DNA from: Weimeria sp002480925
GTDB taxonomy: Bacteria; Bacillota; Clostridia; Lachnospirales; Lachnospiraceae
DNA length: 64,000 nucleotides
NCBI RefSeq assembly: GCF_052064335.1
Contig: NZ_JBQHVU010000010.1
Span: 1 to 64,000, forward strand
Direction: 5' to 3'
Part shown: positions 27,134-35,855 of the stretch, in pieces
Layout: every line of letters begins with the position of its first letter
Position numbering within the stretch: position 1 is the stretch's first letter
Program-made: the position numbers and the translations under genes
The notes under the pieces: generated by a model
Seen by the model: only the letters and a program-made list of their open reading frames with translations
The model's database searches: none
Told to the model about the DNA's origin: nothing

Positions 27134-27162
27134 ATCTTAACACGGCATGCTCTTCTAGTAAA
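27134..27162 (-). promoter_or_regulatory. promoter with start codon at the transcription start
   Basis: Minus strand TTTACT, 17-base spacer, TAAGAT, then seven bases and the ATG of the sortase. No Shine-Dalgarno sequence fits in between, suggesting a leaderless mRNA. Confidence 0.45.
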
Positions 27163-27168
27163 GTCCTG

Positions 27169-27197
27169 TAAAAAAACGCCTCCCCCTGGGGAAGCGC
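27169..27197 (-). terminator. terminator of the LTA-synthase-like gene
   Basis: Read on the minus strand: CGCTTCCCC-AG-GGGGAGGCG followed by TTTTTTT. Confidence 0.87.
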
Positions 27198-27208
27198 TCT
27201 GTTAATGC

Positions 27209-29215
27209 TTACTGATCATAATCCGATGGAATTGATACCTGAAACTCATTGGAGCTTCTGAATATGGTATCATTTGATCCCAGCTGGTTTACTACAATGT
27301 AATCGCCGTCTCTTATCTTATCGGAGTTGATATTTAGAACCTGACCGCTGACATAGGTCGTGTTGACCTTTTCTCCGTTGACATAGACCTTGGACCATGG
27401 GGTGAAGTTCTCGCCGTATATATGGAGCTTGTCATCATAGACATAGGTCCGGTCGATCTTTACAGGTCTGATACCCATTACTATGTCGGAGGCCGGATAC
27501 ATATCAACACCATGGTAAGCGTATCTCTTGCCGTAGAGCAGGTCATACTGGAGTGTCTCCAGATTCTTCAGATACTTCTCAGATTCAGGATCCACACCTC
27601 TGTCAGTCATGGTCTGGTCATAGTCAACGACTGTGCCGCCATGGATACCGAGCCTGTCGAAATATTCGGAAACCAGCTGATAGCTGGTCAGGTCCTGATC
27701 CTTCTTCTCCATCCCGAAGTTGTTCCAGGTGATGTATCTGGTCTTGTAGATATCGCCTGAAGTGACATCACTGTTCTTAAGACCCATGGTAGGCAGGTGG
27801 TCTCCGAAGCAGATAAGAAGGGTTGGCTCCTTTCTCTTTGCAAGCATTGCTGTATATTCCTTAAGGAACTTGTCAGTGTTGTGGAGCATGTTGATGTAGT
27901 ATTCCCACATCCATTTGTGCTCCTCATCACTGCCCTTGAGCTTTACCGTGTATTCCGGATCCTGTATGACCTGCTGCTTAGGATAGTCGCCATGAGTACC
28001 GACTGTTATCGTATAGCAGTAATCAGGCCCTTGAGTAGAATCGAGAGCATCCTTTGTAGCACCGACGAGGATATCGTCGCGCGGCCATGTGTTGAGAGGA
28101 GTGTAATCGGTTATGTCGAGAAGCTCCTTGGAGGTAAAGGTGTCAAAGCCCATCTGGGAAAAGGCGTTGGCTCTGCTGTAGAAATTGCCTCCGTTATTGT
28201 GTACTACATGGGTCCCGTAGCCTAGCTTGGCGATGACATCTGCAGTGCTCTCGCAGTCAGTCTTTTTCAGAATGGTCTTCTGAGGATACTCACCGGGTCC
28301 GAAGAACTTGCAGCTCATGCCGGTGAGGATCTCGAACTCAGTGTTGCAGGTGCCGGCGCCGACCACAGGGACGGTGAGATGTCCGGTCGAATATTCTTTC
28401 TTTAGCTTATGGAAATAAGGGATGGGATCCTTATTATATGTAAGAGCCGGATACTCATCTATATCGAAGTAGGATTCGAGCAGGACGACGATTATGTTCG
28501 GCCTGACCTTGCCAGGAGTGGATTCGCCCTTCTCTGTGTCCTTTATGATATTGTCGACTGTCCTGGCAGAATAGTCCTTGGGCTGGTTCATACCGCGTCC
28601 AAGCATAGACATGGCAAAGCCGTATCCATAGCCATAGTCGAGATAGCCCTGAGCCAGGTTGCCAAAATAGGTCGCTAGGACCCCTGTGCTCTGTGCGATC
28701 TTCGTCACAGGGAAAAGACTTGCAAGGCCGACAGCGAATATAGCAAGTCTGACCCAGAGCTTGGTCTTGGGCTTCTGCTTGTGTCCCTTCATATGAAGGA
28801 TAACCATAAGGAAGACATATATCAGTATGGCAATGAGACAAATGCCGGCCTGTTGGGCCGTGAAGTATTTGGTGTTCTGCATGGTCAGCAGATCGCCTAT
28901 CATGCTGATATCGGTAAAGCCGAACGGAGTCACCCTGTTGGTAAGGATGATGCAGTTTATGATACCGAACATGACCACAAGGGCGGAAATGACCAGTCTG
29001 GCGAAGGTCCGCCGCGGTGTGACAAAGACCAGCAGGAGCAGTACATAGATTATGTATGAGTTGTAAAGGAAGGGCAGAGGGTGGTGTATGATGAATCCAA
29101 AGCCTTCTATAAGAGAGTGACGACTCAGTGATTCATTTACCAGACAAAGAAGCATTGCCCAGGGTAGATGAAGGATCAGAGCGTACTTGTTCATGAGATC
29201 AGTGATTTTTTTCAA
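27209..29215 (-). CDS. LTA synthase family protein (sulfatase-like phosphoglycerol transferase)
   Basis: 668 residues from TTG 29215, five bases after GGAGGT. Five membrane helices in the first 195 residues, then an extracellular alkaline-phosphatase/sulfatase-fold domain. VLLESYFDIDEYPAL provides a metal ligand Glu; the nucleophile is the Thr in GAGTCNTEFEILTGM; WPRDD and CFGDHLPTMG hold further metal ligands (Asp-His). About 130 residues after the catalytic domain form an extra beta domain (DIVMGIRPVKIDRTYVYDDKLHIYG...). Family members polymerise or transfer glycerol phosphate from phosphatidylglycerol to membrane or wall glycans. Whether this one makes true lipoteichoic acid is not shown. 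Confidence 0.92.
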   Translation of the reverse strand: MKKITDLMNKYALILHLPWAMLLCLVNESLSRHSLIEGFGFIIHHPLPFLYNSYIIYVLLLLVFVTPRRTFARLVISALVVMFGIINCIILTNRVTPFGFTDISMIGDLLTMQNTKYFTAQQAGICLIAILIYVFLMVILHMKGHKQKPKTKLWVRLAIFAVGLASLFPVTKIAQSTGVLATYFGNLAQGYLDYGYGYGFAMSMLGRGMNQPKDYSARTVDNIIKDTEKGESTPGKVRPNIIVVLLESYFDIDEYPALTYNKDPIPYFHKLKKEYSTGHLTVPVVGAGTCNTEFEILTGMSCKFFGPGEYPQKTILKKTDCESTADVIAKLGYGTHVVHNNGGNFYSRANAFSQMGFDTFTSKELLDITDYTPLNTWPRDDILVGATKDALDSTQGPDYCYTITVGTHGDYPKQQVIQDPEYTVKLKGSDEEHKWMWEYYINMLHNTDKFLKEYTAMLAKRKEPTLLICFGDHLPTMGLKNSDVTSGDIYKTRYITWNNFGMEKKDQDLTSYQLVSEYFDRLGIHGGTVVDYDQTMTDRGVDPESEKYLKNLETLQYDLLYGKRYAYHGVDMYPASDIVMGIRPVKIDRTYVYDDKLHIYGENFTPWSKVYVNGEKVNTTYVSGQVLNINSDKIRDGDYIVVNQLGSNDTIFRSSNEFQVSIPSDYDQ

Positions 29216-29228
29216 TGTGAACCTCCAT

Positions 29229-29257
29229 TTGATTCCAGCGACCTCTTATTATATAAT
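29229..29257 (+). promoter_or_regulatory. promoter of the EamA transporter gene
   Basis: TTGATT, 17-base spacer, TATAAT. Its -10 overlaps the -10 of the opposite promoter in the palindrome ATTATATAAT (29248-29257). Confidence 0.65.
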
Positions 29258-29276
29258 AGAAAAGTGCAATTTTCAA
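29248..29276 (-). promoter_or_regulatory. promoter of the LTA-synthase-like gene
   Basis: On the minus strand TTGAAA, 17-base spacer, TATAAT. Interlocked with the plus-strand promoter. Confidence 0.75.
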
Positions 29277-29300
29277 CGGATTTAGAAAAAGGTTAGATTT

Positions 29301-30161
29301 ATGCTGGACAACTGGATCATAATGTTCATACTGGCCATCTTCTTTGCGAGCATGACAGCGGTCTTTGCCAGAACAGCCCTTTTCGGGCTTTCCGGACCGC
29401 AGACGCTTCTTACGGCATCGGCGTCAGTGCTCGTGCTTTCATTTACCACTCTTTCCTTCAGCGGATTCTTCAAAAGCGCAAAGGCATTCGGCAAGGGCAG
29501 CATAGAGGATATCCTGATAGAGGGAGCGCTTCTTGCAGCAGGCTTCGTCTGTCTTCTGATAGCGCTTGGAATGGCGGAGACGATCTCGACGGCCTGCTTT
29601 TATCTGCTCGTGCCGGTCGCGGTCTTTGCTGTAAACATTTTTCTTTCAAGAAAGATCCCCCAGCCGGCACCGATAGTGATAAATGTGATGACGCTTACAG
29701 GCGTTCTGGCAATGGGGTTTGGTATAAAGCACAAAAAGGGCCTCTGGTGGCTTCCGGCCTTTCTTTCGGTTGCTTTTCTTACGGCTGAGAGGATATATGC
29801 TAAGGCAAATCCGATCGGAAGACTTGAGAGGGTTGCCGAATATTTTGTTATAGCTCTTATTGCGCTTGTCCTGTCCTTTGTGGTAAGGCATAAGGACCTG
29901 AAGAAGATCACAGCCTATCATGTGCTTTTTGCCATATTTACAGGAATAGCATTCTACTATGGGCCTATCTGCCTTCACAAGGCACTTGCAATCAGCTCAT
30001 TTGACCTCTGGCTTTCGCTAATATATAATCTTTGGTTGGTATTTACAGTAGCCTTCAGCAGACTTTTTTTACGAGAGAAGGGCTCTGCAGGCACATATGC
30101 AGGACTTGGACTGATAGCGGGGGCAGAAGTGATAAGCTTCGTCCTCCAAAACTTTATATAA
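29301..30161 (+). CDS. EamA/DMT-superfamily transporter
   Basis: 286 residues, about ten hydrophobic helices, arranged as two five-helix halves as in drug/metabolite transporters. The first half ends near FLSRKIPQPAP and the second near FLREKGSAGTYAGLGLIAGAEVI, both at the conserved (L/F)xRE(K/R) positions before the last helix of each half. An A/G-rich first helix (FASMTAVFARTALFGLSG) is also typical. Located in the cytoplasmic membrane; substrate unknown. Followed after nine bases by a membrane-anchored protein gene, probably one operon. Confidence 0.85.
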   Translation: MLDNWIIMFILAIFFASMTAVFARTALFGLSGPQTLLTASASVLVLSFTTLSFSGFFKSAKAFGKGSIEDILIEGALLAAGFVCLLIALGMAETISTACFYLLVPVAVFAVNIFLSRKIPQPAPIVINVMTLTGVLAMGFGIKHKKGLWWLPAFLSVAFLTAERIYAKANPIGRLERVAEYFVIALIALVLSFVVRHKDLKKITAYHVLFAIFTGIAFYYGPICLHKALAISSFDLWLSLIYNLWLVFTVAFSRLFLREKGSAGTYAGLGLIAGAEVISFVLQNFI

Positions 30162-30170
30162 AGGAGAAAA

Positions 30171-32132
30171 ATGGCTCTATCATTTCGTACCAGAGGCATG
30201 AGCAGATCAGCCAAACGCAGGATCATAATCCTCATAATAACCTTTCTGGTTTCTATAGTATTTTTTTACATTGTATTAAATCATCACAGCATACCGGCTA
30301 CTCAGGAGATGAAAAAGCCATCGCTTCCTACTATTTCTGTTAGCACTGGTGGAGTCAAGCAGCTGTGTCTTTCGGGCTATCGGGCAAAGATGTCGTCAGG
30401 TGAGCTGGGAGGATATCTGCTTCCGCTGGGAAGCGACAGGAGGATCAGCGCAGAGATCCGTACCTATGGGGCAGAGGTGGAGAGGGCCTCTTATCAGATC
30501 AGGTCAGCTGACCAGGACAGGATCGTTTCATCTCAGAGGATAAGCGATCTGTCGGCTGGCGGGGACAGTGTGACCTTTGACGCCGAACTTACCAACCTTA
30601 TCTCACCGGGAGAGCAATATATACTTGTGATAAGGCTTGATACCGGCGGACATAAGGTCTGGTACTACACAAGGCTTCAGATGACAGATAATGACAGGAT
30701 CGGAGAAATGCTTCAGTTCATGAAGAACTTTCATGACAAGAGCCTTTCTGAGCACAGTGCCGAGATAGGCAGGTACTTAGAAACTGATAAGACTGAGGCT
30801 GATGATAACAGAAGTCTGGCCAGGGTAGACATAAGATCCCAGATCGGTGACATTTCGCTTGAGGGACTGTCGCATAAGGTGGTATCGGATCCGGTGACAA
30901 GCGTGACCCAGATCAGGGATGATACAATTCAGGCAGAGCTTTCGTATATGATCCGTATCGAAAACGAGCTTTATATGGCAAAGGAAAGCTACAGAGTGAG
31001 ATATGGTGCCCCGAGGATGTATCTTCTCGACTTCAGCCGGACACTCGATGTGGTTCCGTCCGAGCATACCTTTTCTGTGAAGAAAAATGTCCTTTCAGTA
31101 GGAATAGCATCAACAGATATGAATACGGTGACTAATGAGGCGGGGTCTGCGGCAGCCTTTGTCCAGGCCGGGGGCCTCTATGAATACAGCCGAAACAAGG
31201 CAAGCATCACAAGGATCTTTTCATTTGGCGATGACTATGCCAGCGACCCGAGAGAAGCCAATCAGGATCATGAGATAAGGATACTGAATATCGATGCGGC
31301 CGGATCGATGGATTTCGCTGTCTACGGATACATGAATGCCGGAGAGCATGAGGGAATGAACGGGGTGGATCTCTACCATTATGACAGCGCGACAGGCATT
31401 TCCTCAGAGGAGGGCTTTATAGAGAGCAGACATTCTCTTTCCTATATAAAAGACAATTTCTCCGAGCTTCTCTACAGGACACCGGGCGGGCTTGTCTATC
31501 TGATGCAGAACGGAAGACTGCTTGGCATAGACTTAAATACAGGAGAGACAAGCCTTATGCTGAAGCAGATGCAGCCGGAGCAGTACAGCGTTTCGCCTGA
31601 CTCCAGATATATAGCCTGGACAGATACTTCCGACCCGTCTGATACTATAAGGATAAGGGACCTCTCCGGCGGAAAGACCTACATGATAAAGGCCAGAGAC
31701 GGCGAGAAGCTTAAGGTCATGTGCTTCATGGAGGACAATCTGGTATACGGCACCTGCAGCAGCGCCTCGGATCAGTATATGTACCGCCTTACCATAGTTA
31801 GCGTGAAGAATGAGAAGCTTACCAGGCTTAAGGAATATCAGAAGAAGGATATATATATAGAGAAGGTGACTCCTGACGAGAATGCGATAAGGCTCTACCG
31901 TATCAGAAGGACAGGAAAGGGATATAAGAGGACCTCATCCGATACTATCCTTAATACACTTGATACGTCAAAGGATACAGGGGCCTCTTATACTACAGAA
32001 AGCAGGCTGGGAAGGATCAGAGCGATAAAGCTCTCTCCTATATACAGTGATACTCCGTCAGAGATCAGATTTGCCGATAGCAGACTCTACTTCAATCCAT
32101 CGGTGATATCTGTTGATTTGTATAATAAATAG
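30171..32132 (+). CDS. membrane-anchored extracytoplasmic protein, propeller-like C-terminal half
   Basis: 653 residues, start supported by AAAGGAGAAAA. A single helix near residues 17-37 (IIILIITFLVSIVFFYIVL) after basic residues puts the rest outside the cell. Residues about 330-640 contain strands resembling WD40-like/TolB-type blades (YSVSPDSRYIAWTD, RIRDLSGGKTYMI, VYLMQNGRLLGIDLNTGE). The first half is beta-rich and unrecognised. No enzymatic motif is visible. It sits between EamA and murC; a role in wall or surface assembly is possible but is only inferred from neighbours. Confidence 0.75.
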   Translation: MALSFRTRGMSRSAKRRIIILIITFLVSIVFFYIVLNHHSIPATQEMKKPSLPTISVSTGGVKQLCLSGYRAKMSSGELGGYLLPLGSDRRISAEIRTYGAEVERASYQIRSADQDRIVSSQRISDLSAGGDSVTFDAELTNLISPGEQYILVIRLDTGGHKVWYYTRLQMTDNDRIGEMLQFMKNFHDKSLSEHSAEIGRYLETDKTEADDNRSLARVDIRSQIGDISLEGLSHKVVSDPVTSVTQIRDDTIQAELSYMIRIENELYMAKESYRVRYGAPRMYLLDFSRTLDVVPSEHTFSVKKNVLSVGIASTDMNTVTNEAGSAAAFVQAGGLYEYSRNKASITRIFSFGDDYASDPREANQDHEIRILNIDAAGSMDFAVYGYMNAGEHEGMNGVDLYHYDSATGISSEEGFIESRHSLSYIKDNFSELLYRTPGGLVYLMQNGRLLGIDLNTGETSLMLKQMQPEQYSVSPDSRYIAWTDTSDPSDTIRIRDLSGGKTYMIKARDGEKLKVMCFMEDNLVYGTCSSASDQYMYRLTIVSVKNEKLTRLKEYQKKDIYIEKVTPDENAIRLYRIRRTGKGYKRTSSDTILNTLDTSKDTGASYTTESRLGRIRAIKLSPIYSDTPSEIRFADSRLYFNPSVISVDLYNK

Positions 32133-32192
32133 TTGTATCCTTTTAGAAAAAGCAAACAGTGTTGTTTATAGAAAAAGGAAAGCAGGCAGACA

Positions 32193-33578
32193 ATGTATCA
32201 GATAAATTTTGACGATCCGATCCATGTACATTTCATAGGCATCGGAGGTATAAGCATGAGCGGGCTGGCTGAGGTGCTTCTCGACAGACATTTCACAGTC
32301 AGTGGATCAGACAGGGCAGAAAATGACCTGATCAGGCACCTGGAGAAGCTTGGAGCTAAGGTCAGCTTCCCGCAGAGGGCAGTAAATATCACAGATGATA
32401 TAGACTGCGTGGTCTATACTGCAGCCATCCATCCGGACAATCCTGAATTTGCCGAGGCAAAAAGCAGAGGGATACCTATGCTTACCAGGGCCCAGCTTCT
32501 CGGGGAGATAATGAAGCATTATGATAATAGTATCGCTGTAGCCGGGACCCATGGAAAGACCACGACATCTTCTATGATCTCCCAGATCCTGCTTGAGGGA
32601 AAGAAGGATCCTACTCTTTCGATCGGTGGTATTTTCAAGGCCATAAATTCCAATATCCATGTGGGTTCATCTGATCTCTTCCTGACAGAGGCCTGCGAGT
32701 ATACTAACAGCTTTCTTTCTCTTTTTGCGAAATATTCAGTTATCCTGAATGTGGAGGCTGAGCATCTGGACTTTTTCAAGGATATAGATGATATCAGGAA
32801 TAGCTTCCATCAGTTCGCTAAAGATACTAAGGCCGACGGAGCAGTCATAATAAATGATGAAATCCCTGACTACAGACAGCTCGTAGACGGTATAGATGCC
32901 AGGGTGATAACGGTCGGCTTCAACGAGGGAGCCGACTATCATGCCTCCGATATAAGCTATGATAAGACGGGAGAGGCAAGCTTTGAGGTAACAGGCTTCG
33001 GCCAGGACTTAGGTCAGGTCAGGCTGTCCGTTCCGGGAAGACATAATGTCGGAAATGCTCTGGCTGCGATTGCTGTTGCCAGGGAGCTAGGCTTTGATAT
33101 GGATCAGATCAGGGCAGGGCTTGCCAAGTTCGGAGGAGCCAAGAGAAGGCTCGAGCTCAAAGGGAAGTATCACGGGGCTACGGTTATCGACGATTATGCC
33201 CACCATCCTACAGAGGTCAGGGCCTCTCTTGAGGCAGCAGGCAGATACCCGCATAAGAAGCTGTATGTGGTCTTCCAGCCCCATACCTATACCAGAACAA
33301 AGGCCTTTCTTGACCAGTTTGCTGATGCCCTGTCTCAGGCTGATCAGGTAGTGCTGGCAGAGATCTTCCCGGCAAGGGAGAAGGATATATATGGTGTACA
33401 TTCGGCTGACCTCTGCGAAAAGGTGCGAGAGAAAGGCACTGCCTGCGAGGTTTTCCCTTCCTTTGATCAGATTGAGGAATTTTTACAAAAAAATATTGCT
33501 GACGGCGATCTGTTGATAACTATGGGAGCCGGAGACGTGTACAAAATAGGCGAAGACCTGCTTAAGCAGGAGTTATAA
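32193..33578 (+). CDS. murC: UDP-N-acetylmuramate--L-alanine ligase
   Basis: 461 residues. Adds L-Ala to UDP-MurNAc, the first stem-peptide residue of peptidoglycan. The N-terminal Rossmann domain has HFIGIGGISMSGLAE; the central ATP domain has AGTHGKTTTSSM (P-loop), EACEY with the metal-binding Glu, and NVEAEHLDFF; the C-terminal domain has DDYAHHPTEV. Length and order match MurC and exclude MurD, E and F. Ribosome site AAAGGAAAG upstream. Followed by a hairpin and DnaA boxes. Confidence 0.97.
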   Translation: MYQINFDDPIHVHFIGIGGISMSGLAEVLLDRHFTVSGSDRAENDLIRHLEKLGAKVSFPQRAVNITDDIDCVVYTAAIHPDNPEFAEAKSRGIPMLTRAQLLGEIMKHYDNSIAVAGTHGKTTTSSMISQILLEGKKDPTLSIGGIFKAINSNIHVGSSDLFLTEACEYTNSFLSLFAKYSVILNVEAEHLDFFKDIDDIRNSFHQFAKDTKADGAVIINDEIPDYRQLVDGIDARVITVGFNEGADYHASDISYDKTGEASFEVTGFGQDLGQVRLSVPGRHNVGNALAAIAVARELGFDMDQIRAGLAKFGGAKRRLELKGKYHGATVIDDYAHHPTEVRASLEAAGRYPHKKLYVVFQPHTYTRTKAFLDQFADALSQADQVVLAEIFPAREKDIYGVHSADLCEKVREKGTACEVFPSFDQIEEFLQKNIADGDLLITMGAGDVYKIGEDLLKQEL

Positions 33579-33581
33579 ACA

Positions 33582-33676
33582 TTATCCACAATTTCCGGTG
33601 GATTTATTTCACCGGGCATTGTGGATTTTTAATGGCTTATTATATGGATTCCACAGACTTATCCACTTTATCCACA
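33582..33676. promoter_or_regulatory. DnaA-box cluster upstream of the primosome genes
   Basis: Two perfect TTATCCACA boxes at 33582-33590 and 33668-33676 and a one-mismatch box TTATCCACT at 33659-33667 that directly abuts the latter. A weaker inverse box (TGTGGATTT) is at 33620-33628. The next 60 bases are very AT-rich. The position is just upstream of the promoter of the DnaD-like/DnaI-like operon. Binding is inferred from sequence. Confidence 0.65.
33584..33631 (+). terminator. terminator after murC
   Basis: ATCCACAAT and CCGGTG pair with CACCGG and ATTGTGGAT around a GATTTATTT loop, followed by TTTTT. The left arm contains most of the first DnaA box. Confidence 0.7.
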
Positions 33677-33731
33677 TTTGCCTATTAACATAATAGTTAA
33701 AGGAAATGTAATTTATTTGTAATAATCGATG

Positions 33732-33740
33732 TGATATAAT
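33732..33740 (+). promoter_or_regulatory. extended -10 promoter of the primosome operon
   Basis: TG-A-TATAAT; the -35 (TTTATT) is weak. The expected start near 33747 rules out translation from ATG 33739. Confidence 0.6.
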
Positions 33741-33771
33741 GCACAGGACAATAAAGGAAAGGGATATCTCA

Positions 33772-34836
33772 ATGGCAGATATAAGTCTTCATAACGCCGG
33801 CCCTGTGCCTGTGACGTGCATTTCGAATTATTTCATAGATCATTTTCTTTCGGAGCTTTCCGGAGAGGCAGTAAAGGTCTACCTCGCCCTTCTGCGCCTT
33901 GCGGGAGACAGACAGAGCGGATTTTCATGCTCTCTTATATCCTCAAGGGTCGGCACAGGTGTCCGTGAGGTGCGTACAGCTCTTGATGCCCTTTCCTCAA
34001 AGGGGCTTCTATCGCTTGATTATGACAGCGAGGGGGAGCTTTGCGATATCTGTATCAACGAGATCGGGACAGACAGGACTGCGGAGGAGAAGCCTGTCAG
34101 GAGGGAGAAGGCTCCTGTGGAAATGGCTGAGCCTGTGAAGGAGGAGACCAAAGAGCCTCCTCAGATGGACACAGAGGCGACAGAGCTAAGGAGTGATCCT
34201 GAGGTGAAGACCATACTTTTCATAGCCCAGAGATATCTGGGACGTACTCTCTCTAATAAGGATCTGCAGATGATCACATACTGGTATTTTGACCTCCATA
34301 TGAGCGTCGATATGATAGACTATCTGATCACCTCAAGCATTGAAAAGGGCAAGACCAGCATAAGCTATATGAATCAGATAGCCATTGCCTGGTACAAGAA
34401 GGGTATAGGCAGCAAGGAAGAGGCTGCTATGGAGCAGAGACAGTTCTCATCCGAGGCAAATGCTGTTCGCAGGGCCTTCGGGATCAGCGGTCATGCCTTA
34501 GCCCCTGCCGAGCTTGATTTTATTGACAGGTGGTTTCACGAATGGGGCTTTTCCGAGGAGCTCGTCACTGAGGCCTGCAGCCGCGCCATAGTAAATACCG
34601 GCAAGGCGAATTACGCCTATGCTGAGAAGATCTTAAAGGGCTGGCATGACAAGGGCATAAAGACCCTGGATAAGGTCGCTGAAAGCGACAGCGCCCACAG
34701 GCAGGAGAATGAAAAGAAGTATAACAGAGCCGGCTCACAGCAGGGAAAGAACAAGAGCAGCTTTTCATTTTCCGAGACCAACGGATATGACGATGCGGCT
34801 GTTGCTGCTGCAATGCTGCAGCGGAATAATTTTTGA
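33772..34836 (+). CDS. DnaD-domain primosome protein
   Basis: 354 residues from ATG 33772 (AAAGGAAAGGG upstream). N-terminal winged-helix region of about 90 residues (ALLRLAGDRQSGFSCSLISS... GLLSLDY), an acidic/Pro linker, then two DnaD/DnaB_2-type domains: one from about IAQRYLGRTLSNKDLQ to YMNQIAIAWYKKGI and one from FGISGHALAPAELD to YAYAEKILKGWHDKGI. The YxxxI-x-x-W-x-x-G-I signature occurs in both. In Firmicutes such proteins remodel DNA at origins and stalled forks and help recruit the helicase loader, encoded next. Co-transcribed with the loader and PRPP synthetase. Confidence 0.88.
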   Translation: MADISLHNAGPVPVTCISNYFIDHFLSELSGEAVKVYLALLRLAGDRQSGFSCSLISSRVGTGVREVRTALDALSSKGLLSLDYDSEGELCDICINEIGTDRTAEEKPVRREKAPVEMAEPVKEETKEPPQMDTEATELRSDPEVKTILFIAQRYLGRTLSNKDLQMITYWYFDLHMSVDMIDYLITSSIEKGKTSISYMNQIAIAWYKKGIGSKEEAAMEQRQFSSEANAVRRAFGISGHALAPAELDFIDRWFHEWGFSEELVTEACSRAIVNTGKANYAYAEKILKGWHDKGIKTLDKVAESDSAHRQENEKKYNRAGSQQGKNKSSFSFSETNGYDDAAVAAAMLQRNNF

Positions 34837-34841
34837 ATTCT

Positions 34842-35852
34842 ATGAAATTGACAAACACTCAGTACAATTCTATAATGCAGGAGTATCGCCGTCTGCAGCA
34901 GGACAGGGATGAGCTTATCAGGAAGCGGAAGAGGGAGCTTAGGGAAAAGGTTCCGGGCTTTGCGAGGCTTGATGACGATTTCATCGCCCAGGGCAGGAAG
35001 GCGCTTTTCAATTCACTCTCCCAGGGCGGCAGGGCTGATTTCAAGGGCCTGACTGATAGCGTGATATTTCAGGAGAAGGATCTTCTGAGGAGAAACGGAT
35101 ATCCTGAGGACTACCTTGACCCTCCATACCAGTGTCCGGACTGCAGGGACAGTGGCTATATAGACGGAGAACCCTGTCATTGCATGAAGAAGAGGGCAAT
35201 AGAGATAGTGTTTAAGGATGAGCCTGTTATGAAACGTATGCTTACTGACCGTTTCAGTGATTTCTCGCTCGACTATTATCCGACTGACCGTATAGATCCT
35301 CAGACCGGCGCCTCAGCCAGGGACTGGGCGAAAAGGGCTCTTGAGGCCAGCAGGGGCTTTGTCGATACCTTCGGAGACGGGATCAGGAACATTGTCTTCT
35401 ATGGCTCCGCCGGCTCGGGCAAGACCTTTCTTTCGAGCTGTATAGCCGGAAGCCTGTTAAGAGAAGGAAAGACCGTCCTTTATCTTTCTGCAGCAAGGCT
35501 TTTTGATGTGATGGCCGATCATTCGTTCAGAAGAGACGGATATTCGGACGATGTGGGATACACAAGTATCTTTTCATCGGACCTTCTGATAATAGATGAT
35601 CTCGGGACAGAGATTTCCAATGCATTCACGTCTCTGTCTCTTTTTGATGTGATTCAGTCGAGAGCTTCATCTGAGAAGGCTGTAATCATTTCCACCAATC
35701 TGGATCTTAAGGAGATCCGCGGGAGATATACCGACAGGATATACTCGCGGCTCATTGAGAGATATAACTTTTACCATCTGTTTGGTTTCGACGGCAGGTA
35801 CGAAAACGGACTGAAGAACTTGAAACCTGCAAAGAAAAATGGAGGACATTAA
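34842..35852 (+). CDS. DnaI/DnaC-like AAA+ helicase loader
   Basis: 336 residues from ATG 34842; no clear ribosome site, so coupling to the preceding stop six bases upstream is likely. An N-terminal helicase-binding part contains a zinc-ribbon-like CPDCRDSGYI...CHC set (residues about 98-117). The ATPase domain has Walker A FYGSAGSGKTFL (near 185) and Walker B LLIIDDLGTE, sensor I STNLD, and an arginine finger region IYSRLIERY. It loads the replicative helicase DnaB/DnaC onto DNA. Pairing with a DnaD-like gene behind DnaA boxes supports a role in replication initiation or restart, not transposition (IstB). Confidence 0.9.
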   Translation: MKLTNTQYNSIMQEYRRLQQDRDELIRKRKRELREKVPGFARLDDDFIAQGRKALFNSLSQGGRADFKGLTDSVIFQEKDLLRRNGYPEDYLDPPYQCPDCRDSGYIDGEPCHCMKKRAIEIVFKDEPVMKRMLTDRFSDFSLDYYPTDRIDPQTGASARDWAKRALEASRGFVDTFGDGIRNIVFYGSAGSGKTFLSSCIAGSLLREGKTVLYLSAARLFDVMADHSFRRDGYSDDVGYTSIFSSDLLIIDDLGTEISNAFTSLSLFDVIQSRASSEKAVIISTNLDLKEIRGRYTDRIYSRLIERYNFYHLFGFDGRYENGLKNLKPAKKNGGH

Positions 35853-35855
35853 GAC

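Noticed and set aside
33582..33740. Chromosomal origin of replication
   Set aside because: DnaA boxes and AT-rich DNA are present, but dnaA, dnaN, recF and rpmH are not nearby; a regulatory role is more likely.
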